A stretch of DNA of 64,000 bases. It comes from Dyella nitratireducens (lineage in GTDB: Bacteria > Pseudomonadota > Gammaproteobacteria > Xanthomonadales > Rhodanobacteraceae). The stretch spans positions 415,049-479,048 of the forward strand of contig NZ_BMJA01000003.1 of the NCBI RefSeq assembly GCF_014642835.1. The letters run 5' to 3'. Shown one piece after another: positions 37,143 through 48,381 of this stretch (its first letter is position 1; every line of letters starts with the position of its first letter). A program made the translations under genes and the position numbers. The notes under the pieces are model-generated. The model was not told where the DNA came from. It searched no databases and saw only the letters and a program-made list of their open reading frames with translations.

Positions 37143-39530
37143 ATGACCGCTCCATCCCTCACGAAGTCCGCGCTACGCATCCGCAAGGCCGCGGTGCTCG
37201 GCGCCGGTGTCATGGGCGCACAGATCGCCGCGCACCTGACCAACGCCGACGTCGAAACCGTGCTGTTCGACCTGCCCGCCAAAGAAGGCCCCAAGAGCGG
37301 CATCGCCCTCAAGGCGATCGAGAATCTGAAAAAGCTCTCACCCGCCCCGCTGGCCGACGGCAACCGTGCTGCGGCCATCATCCCGGCCAACTACGAGGAA
37401 GACCTCGACAAGCTGAAGGATGTGGACCTGGTGATCGAAGCGATCGCAGAGCGGATGGATTGGAAGCTGGATCTCTATAAGAAGATCGCGCCGTACGTGT
37501 CGCCCACCGCCGTGCTGGCCAGCAATACCTCGGGCCTCTCCATCAATGGCCTGGCCGATGCGCTGCCGGAAGAAATGCGCCATCGCTTTACCGGCGTGCA
37601 CTTCTTCAACCCGCCGCGCTACATGCACCTGGTGGAACTGATCCCGACCCGGCTCACCGACGCCAGCGTGCTCGAAGGCCTGGAAGCCTTCCTGACCACC
37701 ACCGTTGGCAAGGGCGTGGTCTACGCGAAAGACACGCCGAACTTCATCGGCAACCGCATCGGCGTGTTCTCGATGCTGGCCACCATGCACCACACCGAGC
37801 AGTTCAAGCTCGGCTTCGACATCGTCGACGCACTGACCGGCCCAGCCGTCGGCCGCCCCAAGAGCGCCACCTACCGCACTGCCGACGTGGTGGGTCTGGA
37901 CACCATGGCGCACGTGATCAAGACCATGGCCGATACCCTGGCCGATGATCCGTGGCACGAGTACTTCAAAGCACCTGTGTGGTTGAGCGGCCTGATTGAA
38001 CAGGGTGCGCTGGGCCAGAAGACCGGCGCCGGTTTCTATCGCAAAGCCGGCAAGGACATCGTGGTGCTGGACGTGGCCAAGCGCGACTATCGCGCTTCCG
38101 AGCAAAAGGCTTCGGACGAAGTGTCGGCCATCCTCGCCATCAAGGACCCTGCCGAGAAATTCGGCAAGCTGCGCGCGTCCAGCGATCCGCAAGCACAGTT
38201 CCTGTGGGCCACCTTCCGCGACCTGTTCCATTACACCGCCTACCACCTGGCCGACATCGCCGACACCGCGCGTGACGTCGACTTTGCCATTCGCTGGGGC
38301 TACGGCTGGAAGCTCGGTCCGTTCGAGACCTGGCAGGCCGCCGGCTGGCAGCAGGTCGCGCAGTGGATCCAGGAAGACATCGACGCCGGCAAAGCGATGA
38401 GCAAGGCGCCGCTGCCGAAGTGGGTCACGGACGGCCGCCATGGCGTGCATGGCAAGAACGGTTCGTACTCGGCTGCCGCCAACGCCGACAAGCTGCGCTC
38501 GCAGCATCCGGTCTATAAGCGCCAGTTGTTCCCCGACGCGATCCTTGGCGAGAAGTTCGACCAAGGCACCACCGTATGGGAGAACGACGGCATCCGCCTG
38601 TGGACGCTGGGCGACGACAACGTCGGCATCATCTCGTTCAAGACCAAGATGAATACGGTCAACGATCAGGTGCTCGACGGCATTCAGTACGCCATCGGCG
38701 TGGCGGAAGAAAAACTCAAGGCCGTGGTGATCTGGCAGACCGCCGAGCCGTTCTCCGCTGGCGCGGATCTGAAGGGTGCACTGGGTTTGCTGCAAGCCGG
38801 CAAGGTCAAGGAATTCGATGCGATGGTCGCCAACTTCCAGCGCACCAGCATGCGCGTCAAGCATGCTTTGGTACCGGTGGTCTCGGCCGTGCGTGGTTTG
38901 TGCCTGGGCGGTGGTTGCGAATTCCAGATGCATTCGGCGCGTACAGTTGCTGCATTGGAAAGCTATATCGGCCTGGTCGAAGCCGGCGTCGGCCTGCTGC
39001 CTGCCGGTGGCGGTCTGCATGAACTGGCCATTCGCGCCGCCCAGAGCAACCCCAGCGATCCGTTCGAATCGCTGAAGAAAGTGTTCGAGACCGTAGCAAT
39101 GGCGAAGGTTTCCGGCAGCGCGCTGGAAGCCAAGCAACTCGGTCTGCTGCGCGAGAGCGACGTGGTGGTGTTCAACGCTTACGAATTGCTCTATGTCGCC
39201 AAACAAGTGGCCAGCTCACTCGCCGAAAGCGGTTGGCGTGCACCGCTGTACGCTCGCAACGTCCCGGTTGCTGGCGACGTCGGTACCGCTACGTTCAAGG
39301 CTTCGCTGGCCAATCTGCAAGCTGGCTATTTCGCCTCCGAGCACGACGTCGCGATCGCTACGCGCATTGCCGACACGCTATGCGGCGGCGCGATCGAGCG
39401 CGGTTCGTTAGTGGATGAGGAGTGGCTGCTGGATCTGGAACGCAAGTATTTCGTGGAGCTGGCGCAGACGGAGAAAACGCAGGCACGCATCGCTCACACG
39501 ATGACGACCGGTAAACCGCTCAGGAACTAA
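37143..39530 (+). CDS. FadN-type 3-hydroxyacyl-CoA dehydrogenase/enoyl-CoA hydratase
   Basis: Beta-oxidation enzyme of 795 residues carrying both the hydratase and NAD-linked dehydrogenase steps. The dehydrogenase comes first (KAAVLGAGVMGAQIA at 15-29, then HFFNPP and the GRPKSATYRTAD stretch), and the crotonase-fold hydratase is at about 480-700 (GADLKGAL, GLCLGGGCEF for the oxyanion hole). This order is the reverse of E. coli FadB and matches Bacillus FadN. ATG 37143 follows CGGAGAAG. It is co-directional with the thiolase, forming fadN-fadA under the upstream PsrA-like gene. Confidence 0.92.
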   Translation: MTAPSLTKSALRIRKAAVLGAGVMGAQIAAHLTNADVETVLFDLPAKEGPKSGIALKAIENLKKLSPAPLADGNRAAAIIPANYEEDLDKLKDVDLVIEAIAERMDWKLDLYKKIAPYVSPTAVLASNTSGLSINGLADALPEEMRHRFTGVHFFNPPRYMHLVELIPTRLTDASVLEGLEAFLTTTVGKGVVYAKDTPNFIGNRIGVFSMLATMHHTEQFKLGFDIVDALTGPAVGRPKSATYRTADVVGLDTMAHVIKTMADTLADDPWHEYFKAPVWLSGLIEQGALGQKTGAGFYRKAGKDIVVLDVAKRDYRASEQKASDEVSAILAIKDPAEKFGKLRASSDPQAQFLWATFRDLFHYTAYHLADIADTARDVDFAIRWGYGWKLGPFETWQAAGWQQVAQWIQEDIDAGKAMSKAPLPKWVTDGRHGVHGKNGSYSAAANADKLRSQHPVYKRQLFPDAILGEKFDQGTTVWENDGIRLWTLGDDNVGIISFKTKMNTVNDQVLDGIQYAIGVAEEKLKAVVIWQTAEPFSAGADLKGALGLLQAGKVKEFDAMVANFQRTSMRVKHALVPVVSAVRGLCLGGGCEFQMHSARTVAALESYIGLVEAGVGLLPAGGGLHELAIRAAQSNPSDPFESLKKVFETVAMAKVSGSALEAKQLGLLRESDVVVFNAYELLYVAKQVASSLAESGWRAPLYARNVPVAGDVGTATFKASLANLQAGYFASEHDVAIATRIADTLCGGAIERGSLVDEEWLLDLERKYFVELAQTEKTQARIAHTMTTGKPLRN

Positions 39531-39535
39531 ACGCT

Positions 39536-39619
39536 CGTCGCTCCGACGCAAGCCGGAGCCCAGCGACTTTCGCACGCACCACCAAAGACACTGGGTCCCG
39601 GCTTTCGCCGGGACGACGG
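39536..39619. repeat. CCGGCGAAAGCCGG-type repeat pair between fadN and fadA
   Basis: Left unit CGTCGCTCCGACGCAAGC-CGGAGCCCAG (one decayed hairpin) and right unit CTGGGTCCCGGC-tttc-GCCGGGACGACGG in inverse orientation, about 30 bases apart. It sits inside the fadN-fadA operon spacer (140 bases). Confidence 0.8.
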
Positions 39620-39670
39620 AAAAACCAAACGGCGTCGCCGCACGGTGCGCGACGCCACGGAGCAAAGACC

Positions 39671-40876
39671 ATGACCAAGCAAGTGCAAGACGCCTACATC
39701 GTCGCCGCCACCCGCACCCCGGTCGGCAAGGCGCCGCGTGGCATATTCCGCAATACCCGTCCCGACGACATGCTCGCCCATGTGATCCGTGCCGTGATGG
39801 CGCAAGCGCCGGGCATCGATCCGCATCGCATCGGCGACGTGATCGTCGGCTGTGCCATGCCCGAAGCCGAGCAGGGCATGAACGTGGCCCGTATCGGCCT
39901 GCTGCTGGCCGGCCTGCCGGACACCGTGCCGGGCGTCACCGTCAACCGCTTCTGTTCGTCCGGCCTGCAAGCCGTGGCGATGGCGGCCGATCGTATCCGC
40001 CTCGGCGAAGCCGATCTGATGATCGCGGCCGGCACCGAAAGCATGAGCATGGTGCCGATGATGGGCCACAAGGTGGCGATGAATCCGGCCATCTTCGACA
40101 ACGAGCACATTGGTATCGCCTACGGCATGGGCATTACCGCCGAGAACGTCGCTAAACAGTGGAAGGTCTCGCGTGAAGCGCAGGATGCATTCGCCGCGCA
40201 AAGCCACGATCGTGCCCTTGCCGCGATCAAGGCAGGCGAGTTCAAGGACGAGATCACGCCGTTCCAGCTCGACGACCATTACCCCGATCTCGCGACCCGT
40301 GGCATCAAAACCGACAGCCGCATGATCGACACCGACGAAGGTCCCCGCGCCGGCAGCACGCCGGACGTGCTGGGCAAGCTGAAGACGGTCTTCCGCAATG
40401 GGCAGTTCGGCGGCAGTGTGACGGCGGGCAATTCCTCACAGACTTCCGACGGCGCCGCTGCGGTGCTGCTGGCCAGCGAGCAGGCGATCAAGGACTACGG
40501 CCTCACTCCCCTCGCCCGTTTCGTCGGCTACTCGGTGGCCGGCGTGCGCCCAGAGATCATGGGTATCGGCCCGAAGGAAGCGATTCCGAAGGCGCTCAAG
40601 CAAACTGGCATCAAGCAGGATCAGCTGGACTGGATCGAACTGAACGAAGCCTTCGCCGCGCAGGCGCTCGCCGTGATCGGCGATTTGGGTCTAGACCAGG
40701 CCAAGGTGAACCCGCTCGGCGGCGCCATTGCGCTGGGCCATCCGCTCGGTGCCACCGGTGCGGTTCGTACGGCAACGCTGGTGCATGGTTTGCGCCGTCG
40801 CAAGCAGAAGTACGGAATGGTGACGATGTGTATCGGTACCGGTATGGGTGCTGCCGGTGTGTTTGAGGCAGTCTGA
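39671..40876 (+). CDS. fadA: 3-ketoacyl-CoA thiolase
   Basis: Thiolytic cleavage of 3-ketoacyl-CoA; 401 residues. Active-site elements: nucleophilic cysteine in NRFCSSGLQ, NEAFAAQ, histidine in GHPLGATG and the second cysteine in CIGTGMGAAG. ATG 39671 follows GGAGCAAAG. It forms the beta-oxidation complex with the upstream FadN-type enzyme. Confidence 0.94.
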   Translation: MTKQVQDAYIVAATRTPVGKAPRGIFRNTRPDDMLAHVIRAVMAQAPGIDPHRIGDVIVGCAMPEAEQGMNVARIGLLLAGLPDTVPGVTVNRFCSSGLQAVAMAADRIRLGEADLMIAAGTESMSMVPMMGHKVAMNPAIFDNEHIGIAYGMGITAENVAKQWKVSREAQDAFAAQSHDRALAAIKAGEFKDEITPFQLDDHYPDLATRGIKTDSRMIDTDEGPRAGSTPDVLGKLKTVFRNGQFGGSVTAGNSSQTSDGAAAVLLASEQAIKDYGLTPLARFVGYSVAGVRPEIMGIGPKEAIPKALKQTGIKQDQLDWIELNEAFAAQALAVIGDLGLDQAKVNPLGGAIALGHPLGATGAVRTATLVHGLRRRKQKYGMVTMCIGTGMGAAGVFEAV

Positions 40877-40893
40877 TCGTCGCCATGAACCAC

Positions 40894-40918
40894 GCCCTCT
40901 CCCAGCCAGGGAGAGGGC
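40894..40918. terminator. Hairpin after fadA
   Basis: Perfect ten-base-pair stem GCCCTCTCCC/GGGAGAGGGC with a five-base loop (AGCCA), 17 bases after the fadA stop. It is a plausible 3' end of the beta-oxidation transcript, although no T-run follows. Confidence 0.55.
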
Positions 40919-40942
40919 TGGCGAACCTCGTGGGGAACGTTC

Positions 40943-41015
40943 GTAGGTTGGGGTGCAAACCCCAACATCGCCATGCCTGTGATCGCGCCATGTTGGGGTT
41001 TGCACCCCAACCTAC
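40943..41015. repeat. Palindromic GTAGGTTGGGG repeat, copy 4
   Basis: 73 bases, the best-preserved copy: GTAGGTTGGGGTGCAAACCC at the left and GGGTTTGCACCCCAACCTAC at the right are exact complements over 20 bases. The middle shares CATCGCCATGCCTG-like bases with copy 1. Confidence 0.92.
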
Positions 41016-41196
41016 GACCTGCGGAAAAACGTGAACCGTCGTCCTGGCGAAGCGAGCTTAAACGCTTGTCCTTATCTTCCGCCAAGCGAATAATGCGACA
41101 CGTTGCGGCGCACACCCCGATGCGCCCACGTCCTGAGCGCTTCCGACATCCTCGCCACCAGGCGTAGGCCCGCTGCGCTCGCTGCAGGAACCGTTC

Positions 41197-42639
41197 GTGA
41201 GCGCGTTGACAGAGGAAAAGCTGGACTTGCCGGCCACCGATCAGCCGGCCTATCCCGACTACCGCGTCATTTCCCTGATCGTCGGTTGCGCGATCTTCCT
41301 GGAACAAGTCGACGGTACGGTGCTCGCCACCGCCCTGCCCACCATGGCACGCGACTTCGGCGTTTCCGCCCCGGCCATGAGCGTGGCGATTACCAGTTAT
41401 CTGCTTGCGCTGGCGATTCTCATTCCGGTGAGCGGCGCCATTGCCGACCGCTTCGGCGCCAAGCGCGTGTTCAACAGCGCGATGGTGGTGTTCATCATCG
41501 GCTCCATCCTCTGCTCGCTCACCCATAGCCTGCCGATGATGGTGGCCGCACGGCTGGTGCAAGGCACGGGCGGCGCGATGATGGGGCCGGTAGGACGGCT
41601 GGTGATCCTGCGCACGGTAGAGCGCAAGCATCTGGTGTCATCCATGATGTGGACGCTGATTCCAGCCGTGCTCGGCACCATGGCCGGGCCACCGCTGGGT
41701 GGCTTCATCGTCCAGTACTTCGACTGGCGCTGGATCTTCTACATCAATGTGCCAATCGGCGTGTTGGGTTACTGGCTGGTTCGGCGCTACGTGCCGGAGG
41801 TGCACTGCGGAACTCGTCCTGCACCGTTCGACTGGCTGGGTTTTGCGCTTTGCAGCGTCGGCTTGGGCTGCCTGCTATTCGGCCTGGAGCTGTTTGGCGA
41901 GAACACCAGCGCGCGCAATGGCGTGATGCTCGTGGCCGTCGGCACGGCCGCGTGCCTGGCTTACGTCAAGCACGCCAAACGCCGCGAGCATCCCGCGGTG
42001 GATCTGACGCTGCTGCGCATCGATTCGTTCCGGCTCTCGGTGATTTCCGGCGCACTGATGCGCATCACCCAAGGCGCACAGCCGTTCCTGCTGCCGCTGT
42101 TGCTGCAGATCGGGCTCGGCTTCTCGGCGCTACGCAGCGGTCAGTTGATCCTGGCCATTTCCGTCGGCGCGCTGCTCGCCCGTGTCCTCACCACCCGCCT
42201 GCTGCGCTGGATCGGTTTTCGCCGTGTGATGGTCTACAACGGCGTACTCGCCGGCCTGAGTTATGCCGTCTGCGCGTTCTTCCGGGCGGATTGGCCGTTC
42301 TGGCTGATGTTCGGCTTGCTGGTGTGCTGCGGCATCATCATGTCGGTGCAGTTCACCGCTTACAACACCATCGCCTACGAGGCAGTGCCGACCGATCGCA
42401 TGAGCGCGGCCAACAGTTTCTATTCCACCCTGCAGCAGCTGATGCTGTCGGTAGGTGTGTGCTGTGGCGCGCTGATCCTCAAGCTCGCCATGGCCGCCAG
42501 CCACAACACCGAACCGAGCCGCTTGAACTTTTCCGTAGCATTTCTGGTGGTCACCCTGATCTCGCTCAGTTCCACCCGCTGGCATCGCGCCTTTGCACCT
42601 GATGCCGGGCATGAAATGAGCGGACATCGGCATCGTTGA
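41197..42639 (+). CDS. MFS exporter, DHA2 (EmrB/QacA) family
   Basis: Proton-driven exporter of 480 residues with about 13-14 predicted membrane segments. The motif-A region reads SGAIADRFGAKRVF, FLEQVDGTVLATALPTM lies in the first helix (D1 motif) and ARLVQGTGGAMMGPVGR in helix 4; these mark the DHA2 group. GTG 41197 with AGGAA upstream is used. No adaptor protein is adjacent, so it likely works alone. Substrate unknown. Confidence 0.85.
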   Translation: MSALTEEKLDLPATDQPAYPDYRVISLIVGCAIFLEQVDGTVLATALPTMARDFGVSAPAMSVAITSYLLALAILIPVSGAIADRFGAKRVFNSAMVVFIIGSILCSLTHSLPMMVAARLVQGTGGAMMGPVGRLVILRTVERKHLVSSMMWTLIPAVLGTMAGPPLGGFIVQYFDWRWIFYINVPIGVLGYWLVRRYVPEVHCGTRPAPFDWLGFALCSVGLGCLLFGLELFGENTSARNGVMLVAVGTAACLAYVKHAKRREHPAVDLTLLRIDSFRLSVISGALMRITQGAQPFLLPLLLQIGLGFSALRSGQLILAISVGALLARVLTTRLLRWIGFRRVMVYNGVLAGLSYAVCAFFRADWPFWLMFGLLVCCGIIMSVQFTAYNTIAYEAVPTDRMSAANSFYSTLQQLMLSVGVCCGALILKLAMAASHNTEPSRLNFSVAFLVVTLISLSSTRWHRAFAPDAGHEMSGHRHR

Positions 42640-42728
42640 GTTGGCGACACACTGTTTCTCTGGCGATCGTTCCCCATCGCAGTGATAGGCCTTATGTTTC
42701 GCGGCATTCGAAACAAGCGAGGTGTTCC

Positions 42729-43430
42729 ATGATCGAACGGCGTCCTTTCAACAGCCTTGGCGGTGCCGATCACGGCTGGCTCAAGGCCAAGCATCATTTC
42801 TCTTTCGCCGGCTACAACGACGGCAAGCGCATGGGCTGGGGGGCGCTACGTGTGTGGAATGACGACAGCATCGCCTCGCAAACCGGCTTTCCGCCGCACC
42901 CGCATGCGGATATGGAAATCATCACCTACGTGCGCGAGGGCGCCATCACGCATCGTGACAACCTGGGCAACCAGGGCCGCACCGTAGCCGGCGACGTGCA
43001 AGTGATGAGCGCAGGCAGCGGCATCACGCATAGCGAGTACAACCTGGAATCGGACACCACGCGCATCTTCCAGATCTGGATCATTCCGGACGAGCGCGGT
43101 CGCGCGCCATCATGGGGCACCAAACCGTTCCCCGCCGGTGAGCGCTCGGGACAGTTTGTGGCCCTGGCCAGCGGCATGGAAGGTGATGCAGATGCCCTGC
43201 CCTTGCGCACCAACGCACGCGTGCTCGGCGCCACGCTGAAAGCTGGAGAGACGGCGCATTACACGTTGGACAAACGGCGCTACGCCTATCTTGTACCCGC
43301 CAAAGGTGCGGTCGAGGTGAACGGCATTCGCGTCGATGCACGCGATGGCGTAGCGATTCACGACGAAACTGCGCTCCAAGTGAAGGCGCTCGAAGACGCG
43401 GAGCTGGTGCTGGTCGATTCAAGCCCATGA
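42729..43430 (+). CDS. Pirin family protein (YhhW-like)
   Basis: Bicupin of 233 residues, similar in size to E. coli YhhW. The metal site is visible in the N-terminal cupin as FPPHPHADMEIITYV, followed by GSGITHSEYN that carries the remaining ligands. YhhW has quercetin 2,3-dioxygenase activity in vitro; the physiological role is unclear. ATG 42729 with GAGG upstream is preferred. It precedes a quinone oxidoreductase by 25 bases on the same strand. Confidence 0.87.
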   Translation: MIERRPFNSLGGADHGWLKAKHHFSFAGYNDGKRMGWGALRVWNDDSIASQTGFPPHPHADMEIITYVREGAITHRDNLGNQGRTVAGDVQVMSAGSGITHSEYNLESDTTRIFQIWIIPDERGRAPSWGTKPFPAGERSGQFVALASGMEGDADALPLRTNARVLGATLKAGETAHYTLDKRRYAYLVPAKGAVEVNGIRVDARDGVAIHDETALQVKALEDAELVLVDSSP

Positions 43431-43455
43431 GACAAAACCACAGGAAGCTTCCTTG

Positions 43456-44463
43456 ATGACAACCATGCAAGCCATCGACATTCCGCATTTCGGTGGCCCG
43501 GAGGTCTTGCGACTCGCCGAGCGCCCAGTGCCGCAACCGGGTGCCGGCGAGGTGTTGATCAAGGTCGTGGCATCGGGTGTGAATCGCCCGGATGTCTTCC
43601 AGCGGCAAGGACACTATGCACCGCCTCCAGGCGCTTCCGATCTGCCTGGGCTGGAAGTCGCCGGCGAAGTGGTAGACGGCGATTTCAGCGGCAGCAATCC
43701 GTTCGAGCTCAAGCGCGGCGATGCCGTCTGCGCCTTGCTGGCCGGTGGCGGCTATGCGCAATACGCCGTCGCTCCGCTTGGCCAGTGCCTGCCTGTACCA
43801 CGCGGCATGAGCACGCTGGAAGCCGCGTCACTGCCGGAAAACTACTTCACCGTGTGGAGCAATGTCTTCGATCGCGGCCATTTGGGACAACGTGAAGAGG
43901 GTTCAAAAGAAAGCCTGCTGGTGCAAGGCGGTTCCAGCGGCATTGGTGTAACGGCGATCCAGCTAGCGCATGCACTGGGCCATCCCGTGTTTGCCACGGC
44001 GGGCAATGATGAGAAGTGTCGCGCTTGTGAGTCGCTCGGTGCACGCGCCATCAACTATCGCACTGAGGATTTCGTCGAGCGCGTGAAAGCCTGGACCGAC
44101 GGTCGTGGTGCCGATGTCATTCTGGACATGGTTGCCGGCGACTATGTTCCGCGCGAGCTGGATGCCTTGGCCGACGATGGGCGGCTGGTGATCATTGCTA
44201 CGCTCGGCGGCATGAAGTCCACGATCGATGTCGGCATGCTCATGCGTCGGCGGCTGCGTATCACCGGTTCTACGCTTCGCGTTCGCTCCGTTGCGTTCAA
44301 GTCAGCCATTGCAGAAAAACTGTATGAGCACATATGGCCGCTGTTTGCGGACAAACGCCTTCGTCCGGTCATCCATGACATTTTTCCTGCTCATGACGCC
44401 GCACGCGCACATGCATTGATGGAAAGCAGTGCGCACATCGGAAAAATTCTGTTGCGCTGGTAG
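43456..44463 (+). CDS. NAD(P)H-quinone oxidoreductase (PIG3/zeta-crystallin-like MDR)
   Basis: 335 residues of the medium-chain reductase superfamily. The N-terminal VNRPDVFQRQG and PGLEVAGEV match the PIG3 quinone oxidoreductase group, and LVQGGSSGIGVTAIQLA is the NADPH-binding Rossmann motif. Zinc ligands are absent, as expected. ATG 43456 with AGGAAG upstream is used. Probably reduces quinones after oxidative stress, fitting its pairing with a pirin. Confidence 0.86.
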   Translation: MTTMQAIDIPHFGGPEVLRLAERPVPQPGAGEVLIKVVASGVNRPDVFQRQGHYAPPPGASDLPGLEVAGEVVDGDFSGSNPFELKRGDAVCALLAGGGYAQYAVAPLGQCLPVPRGMSTLEAASLPENYFTVWSNVFDRGHLGQREEGSKESLLVQGGSSGIGVTAIQLAHALGHPVFATAGNDEKCRACESLGARAINYRTEDFVERVKAWTDGRGADVILDMVAGDYVPRELDALADDGRLVIIATLGGMKSTIDVGMLMRRRLRITGSTLRVRSVAFKSAIAEKLYEHIWPLFADKRLRPVIHDIFPAHDAARAHALMESSAHIGKILLRW

Positions 44464-44483
44464 CGGCCATGGCCATGTGCCGC

Positions 44484-44822
44484 CTAACTGCTAGCCGAAC
44501 GACCACGATCACGCCGCCACAATAGGCTACGGACCAACATGCCCAGGCCCAGTAAGGCCGTAGCTACGCCATAGCCGCAGAGCGCCGGCTTGACCTGGCT
44601 CCATATCTGTCCGCTCCGACGCCCGAACCCATCAAGGGCCGGAGAAACCATGGTTGCATCGATGTGCATGCTGGTGAAAACGCACGCACCTAGCGTCATG
44701 CCTATCACCACCAAATCATAAAGGCGCCGCTTGCGAGGAAAGGCGTCTTTCGGAAAGGTCCAATACAACCAAACCAGGACGAGCAGAGTAGGACTAAGTA
44801 ATGCAAGCGACAGATAGCGCAT
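44484..44822 (-). CDS. Small hypothetical membrane protein
   Basis: 112 residues with three likely membrane segments (about 5-22, 37-53 and 80-100) and a short basic tail (RRDRGRSASS). No family was recognised. It starts 21 bases after the epmA stop, so it is probably expressed as the last gene of a ligA-epmA unit. The predicted topology and co-directional placement are the only support for coding. Confidence 0.6.
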   Translation of the reverse strand: MRYLSLALLSPTLLVLVWLYWTFPKDAFPRKRRLYDLVVIGMTLGACVFTSMHIDATMVSPALDGFGRRSGQIWSQVKPALCGYGVATALLGLGMLVRSLLWRRDRGRSASS

Positions 44823-44843
44823 AACGATGGCTTCTTGTAGCAG

Positions 44844-45818
44844 TTACGCTTTCGAAAAGGGAAACGCCAACACATCCGCAATCTTGTCCGTGCCTGCCAT
44901 GCACATCAGCAAGCGCTCGATACCCATCGCCACACCAGCGCAATCTGGCATGCGCTCCAGCACCGCCAACAGTTGTTCGTCGATGGGCATCTCACGCAAG
45001 CCACGCTCACGGCGGCGCGCGTTGTCACGTTCGAACCGGGCGCGTTGTTCCGTGGCATCGTTGAGTTCGTGGTAGCCATTGGCCAGTTCGTAAGGCCCCA
45101 GGTAAAGCTCGAAACGCTCGGCCAGCGGCGGCTCGCCGGGCCGAATACGCGCCAGGGCGCTCTGACTGGCCGGATAATCGTGAACCACCGTGATGCGATC
45201 ACGCGGAAACGCCGGTTGCAGCTTGTGGGTGATGAGCAGGTCAAGCCAATCGTCGCGGGTGAGACCTTCCGGGCTAATGTTGTATTGAGCCAGCGGTGCA
45301 CGTAGTTCTTCGATCTCGGCATGCAAAGGATCCAGCCCCAGTTCGTCGAGAAAAAGTTGCCGGTAGCCTTCGATCAGCACTTCAACACGGCGCCCCACCA
45401 ACGCAAGTGCGGTTTCCACCAGTGCGATGGTTTCCTCCATCAGTTGCCGATGAGTCCAGCCAACGCGATACCACTCCAGCATGGTGAATTCGGGATTGTG
45501 CCGCTCCCCTGCTTCGCCGTTGCGGAATACGCGGCCGAGTTCGTAACAGTCGCCGACGCCATCGGCGAGCAGGCGTTTCAAAGGATATTCCGGCGACGTG
45601 CGCAACCAACGTTCACGCGAACCGGCATCGACATGACCGTGGAAGGGCGCGTGGAAGCTTTCGATGTTCGGATCGGTATTGCCTGCCGCGGACAAAATCG
45701 GCGTTTCGACTTCCAGTACACCGCGATCTGTAAAAAACGTGCGAATCATGGCGTACAACTTCGCGCGGCCCTGCAGGCGCTGGCGAAACGGTGTGATGTT
45801 GTTGAGGGTGGCGTCCAT
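44844..45818 (-). CDS. epmA: EF-P lysine aminoacylase EpmA (GenX/PoxA)
   Basis: Class II lysyl-tRNA-synthetase-like enzyme that adds beta-lysine to elongation factor P; 324 residues, lacking the anticodon-binding domain. Class II motifs are visible: EVETPILSAAGNTDPNI, the motif-2 FRNGEAGERHNPEFTMLEW and the motif-3 GVAMGIERLLM. The start lies five bases from the ligA stop. EF-P and EpmB are not in the window. Confidence 0.94.
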   Translation of the reverse strand: MDATLNNITPFRQRLQGRAKLYAMIRTFFTDRGVLEVETPILSAAGNTDPNIESFHAPFHGHVDAGSRERWLRTSPEYPLKRLLADGVGDCYELGRVFRNGEAGERHNPEFTMLEWYRVGWTHRQLMEETIALVETALALVGRRVEVLIEGYRQLFLDELGLDPLHAEIEELRAPLAQYNISPEGLTRDDWLDLLITHKLQPAFPRDRITVVHDYPASQSALARIRPGEPPLAERFELYLGPYELANGYHELNDATEQRARFERDNARRRERGLREMPIDEQLLAVLERMPDCAGVAMGIERLLMCMAGTDKIADVLAFPFSKA

Positions 45819-45823
45819 CGCGA

Positions 45824-48381
<2,558 letters not shown>

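Larger units (their letters stand above)
40877..41196. other. Gene-free spacer carrying two repeats
   Basis: 320 bases between fadA and an exporter gene. It holds a perfect CCCTCTCCC hairpin (40894-40918) and a full GTAGGTTGGGG palindrome (40943-41015). The remaining 180 bases contain no supported gene; a decayed CCTGGCGAAGC piece near 41040 may be a relict of the other repeat family. Confidence 0.65.

Noticed and set aside
37338..39206. 622-codon minus-strand open frame opposite fadN
   Set aside because: Shadow of a real GC-rich gene; translation matches no family and lacks a ribosome binding site.
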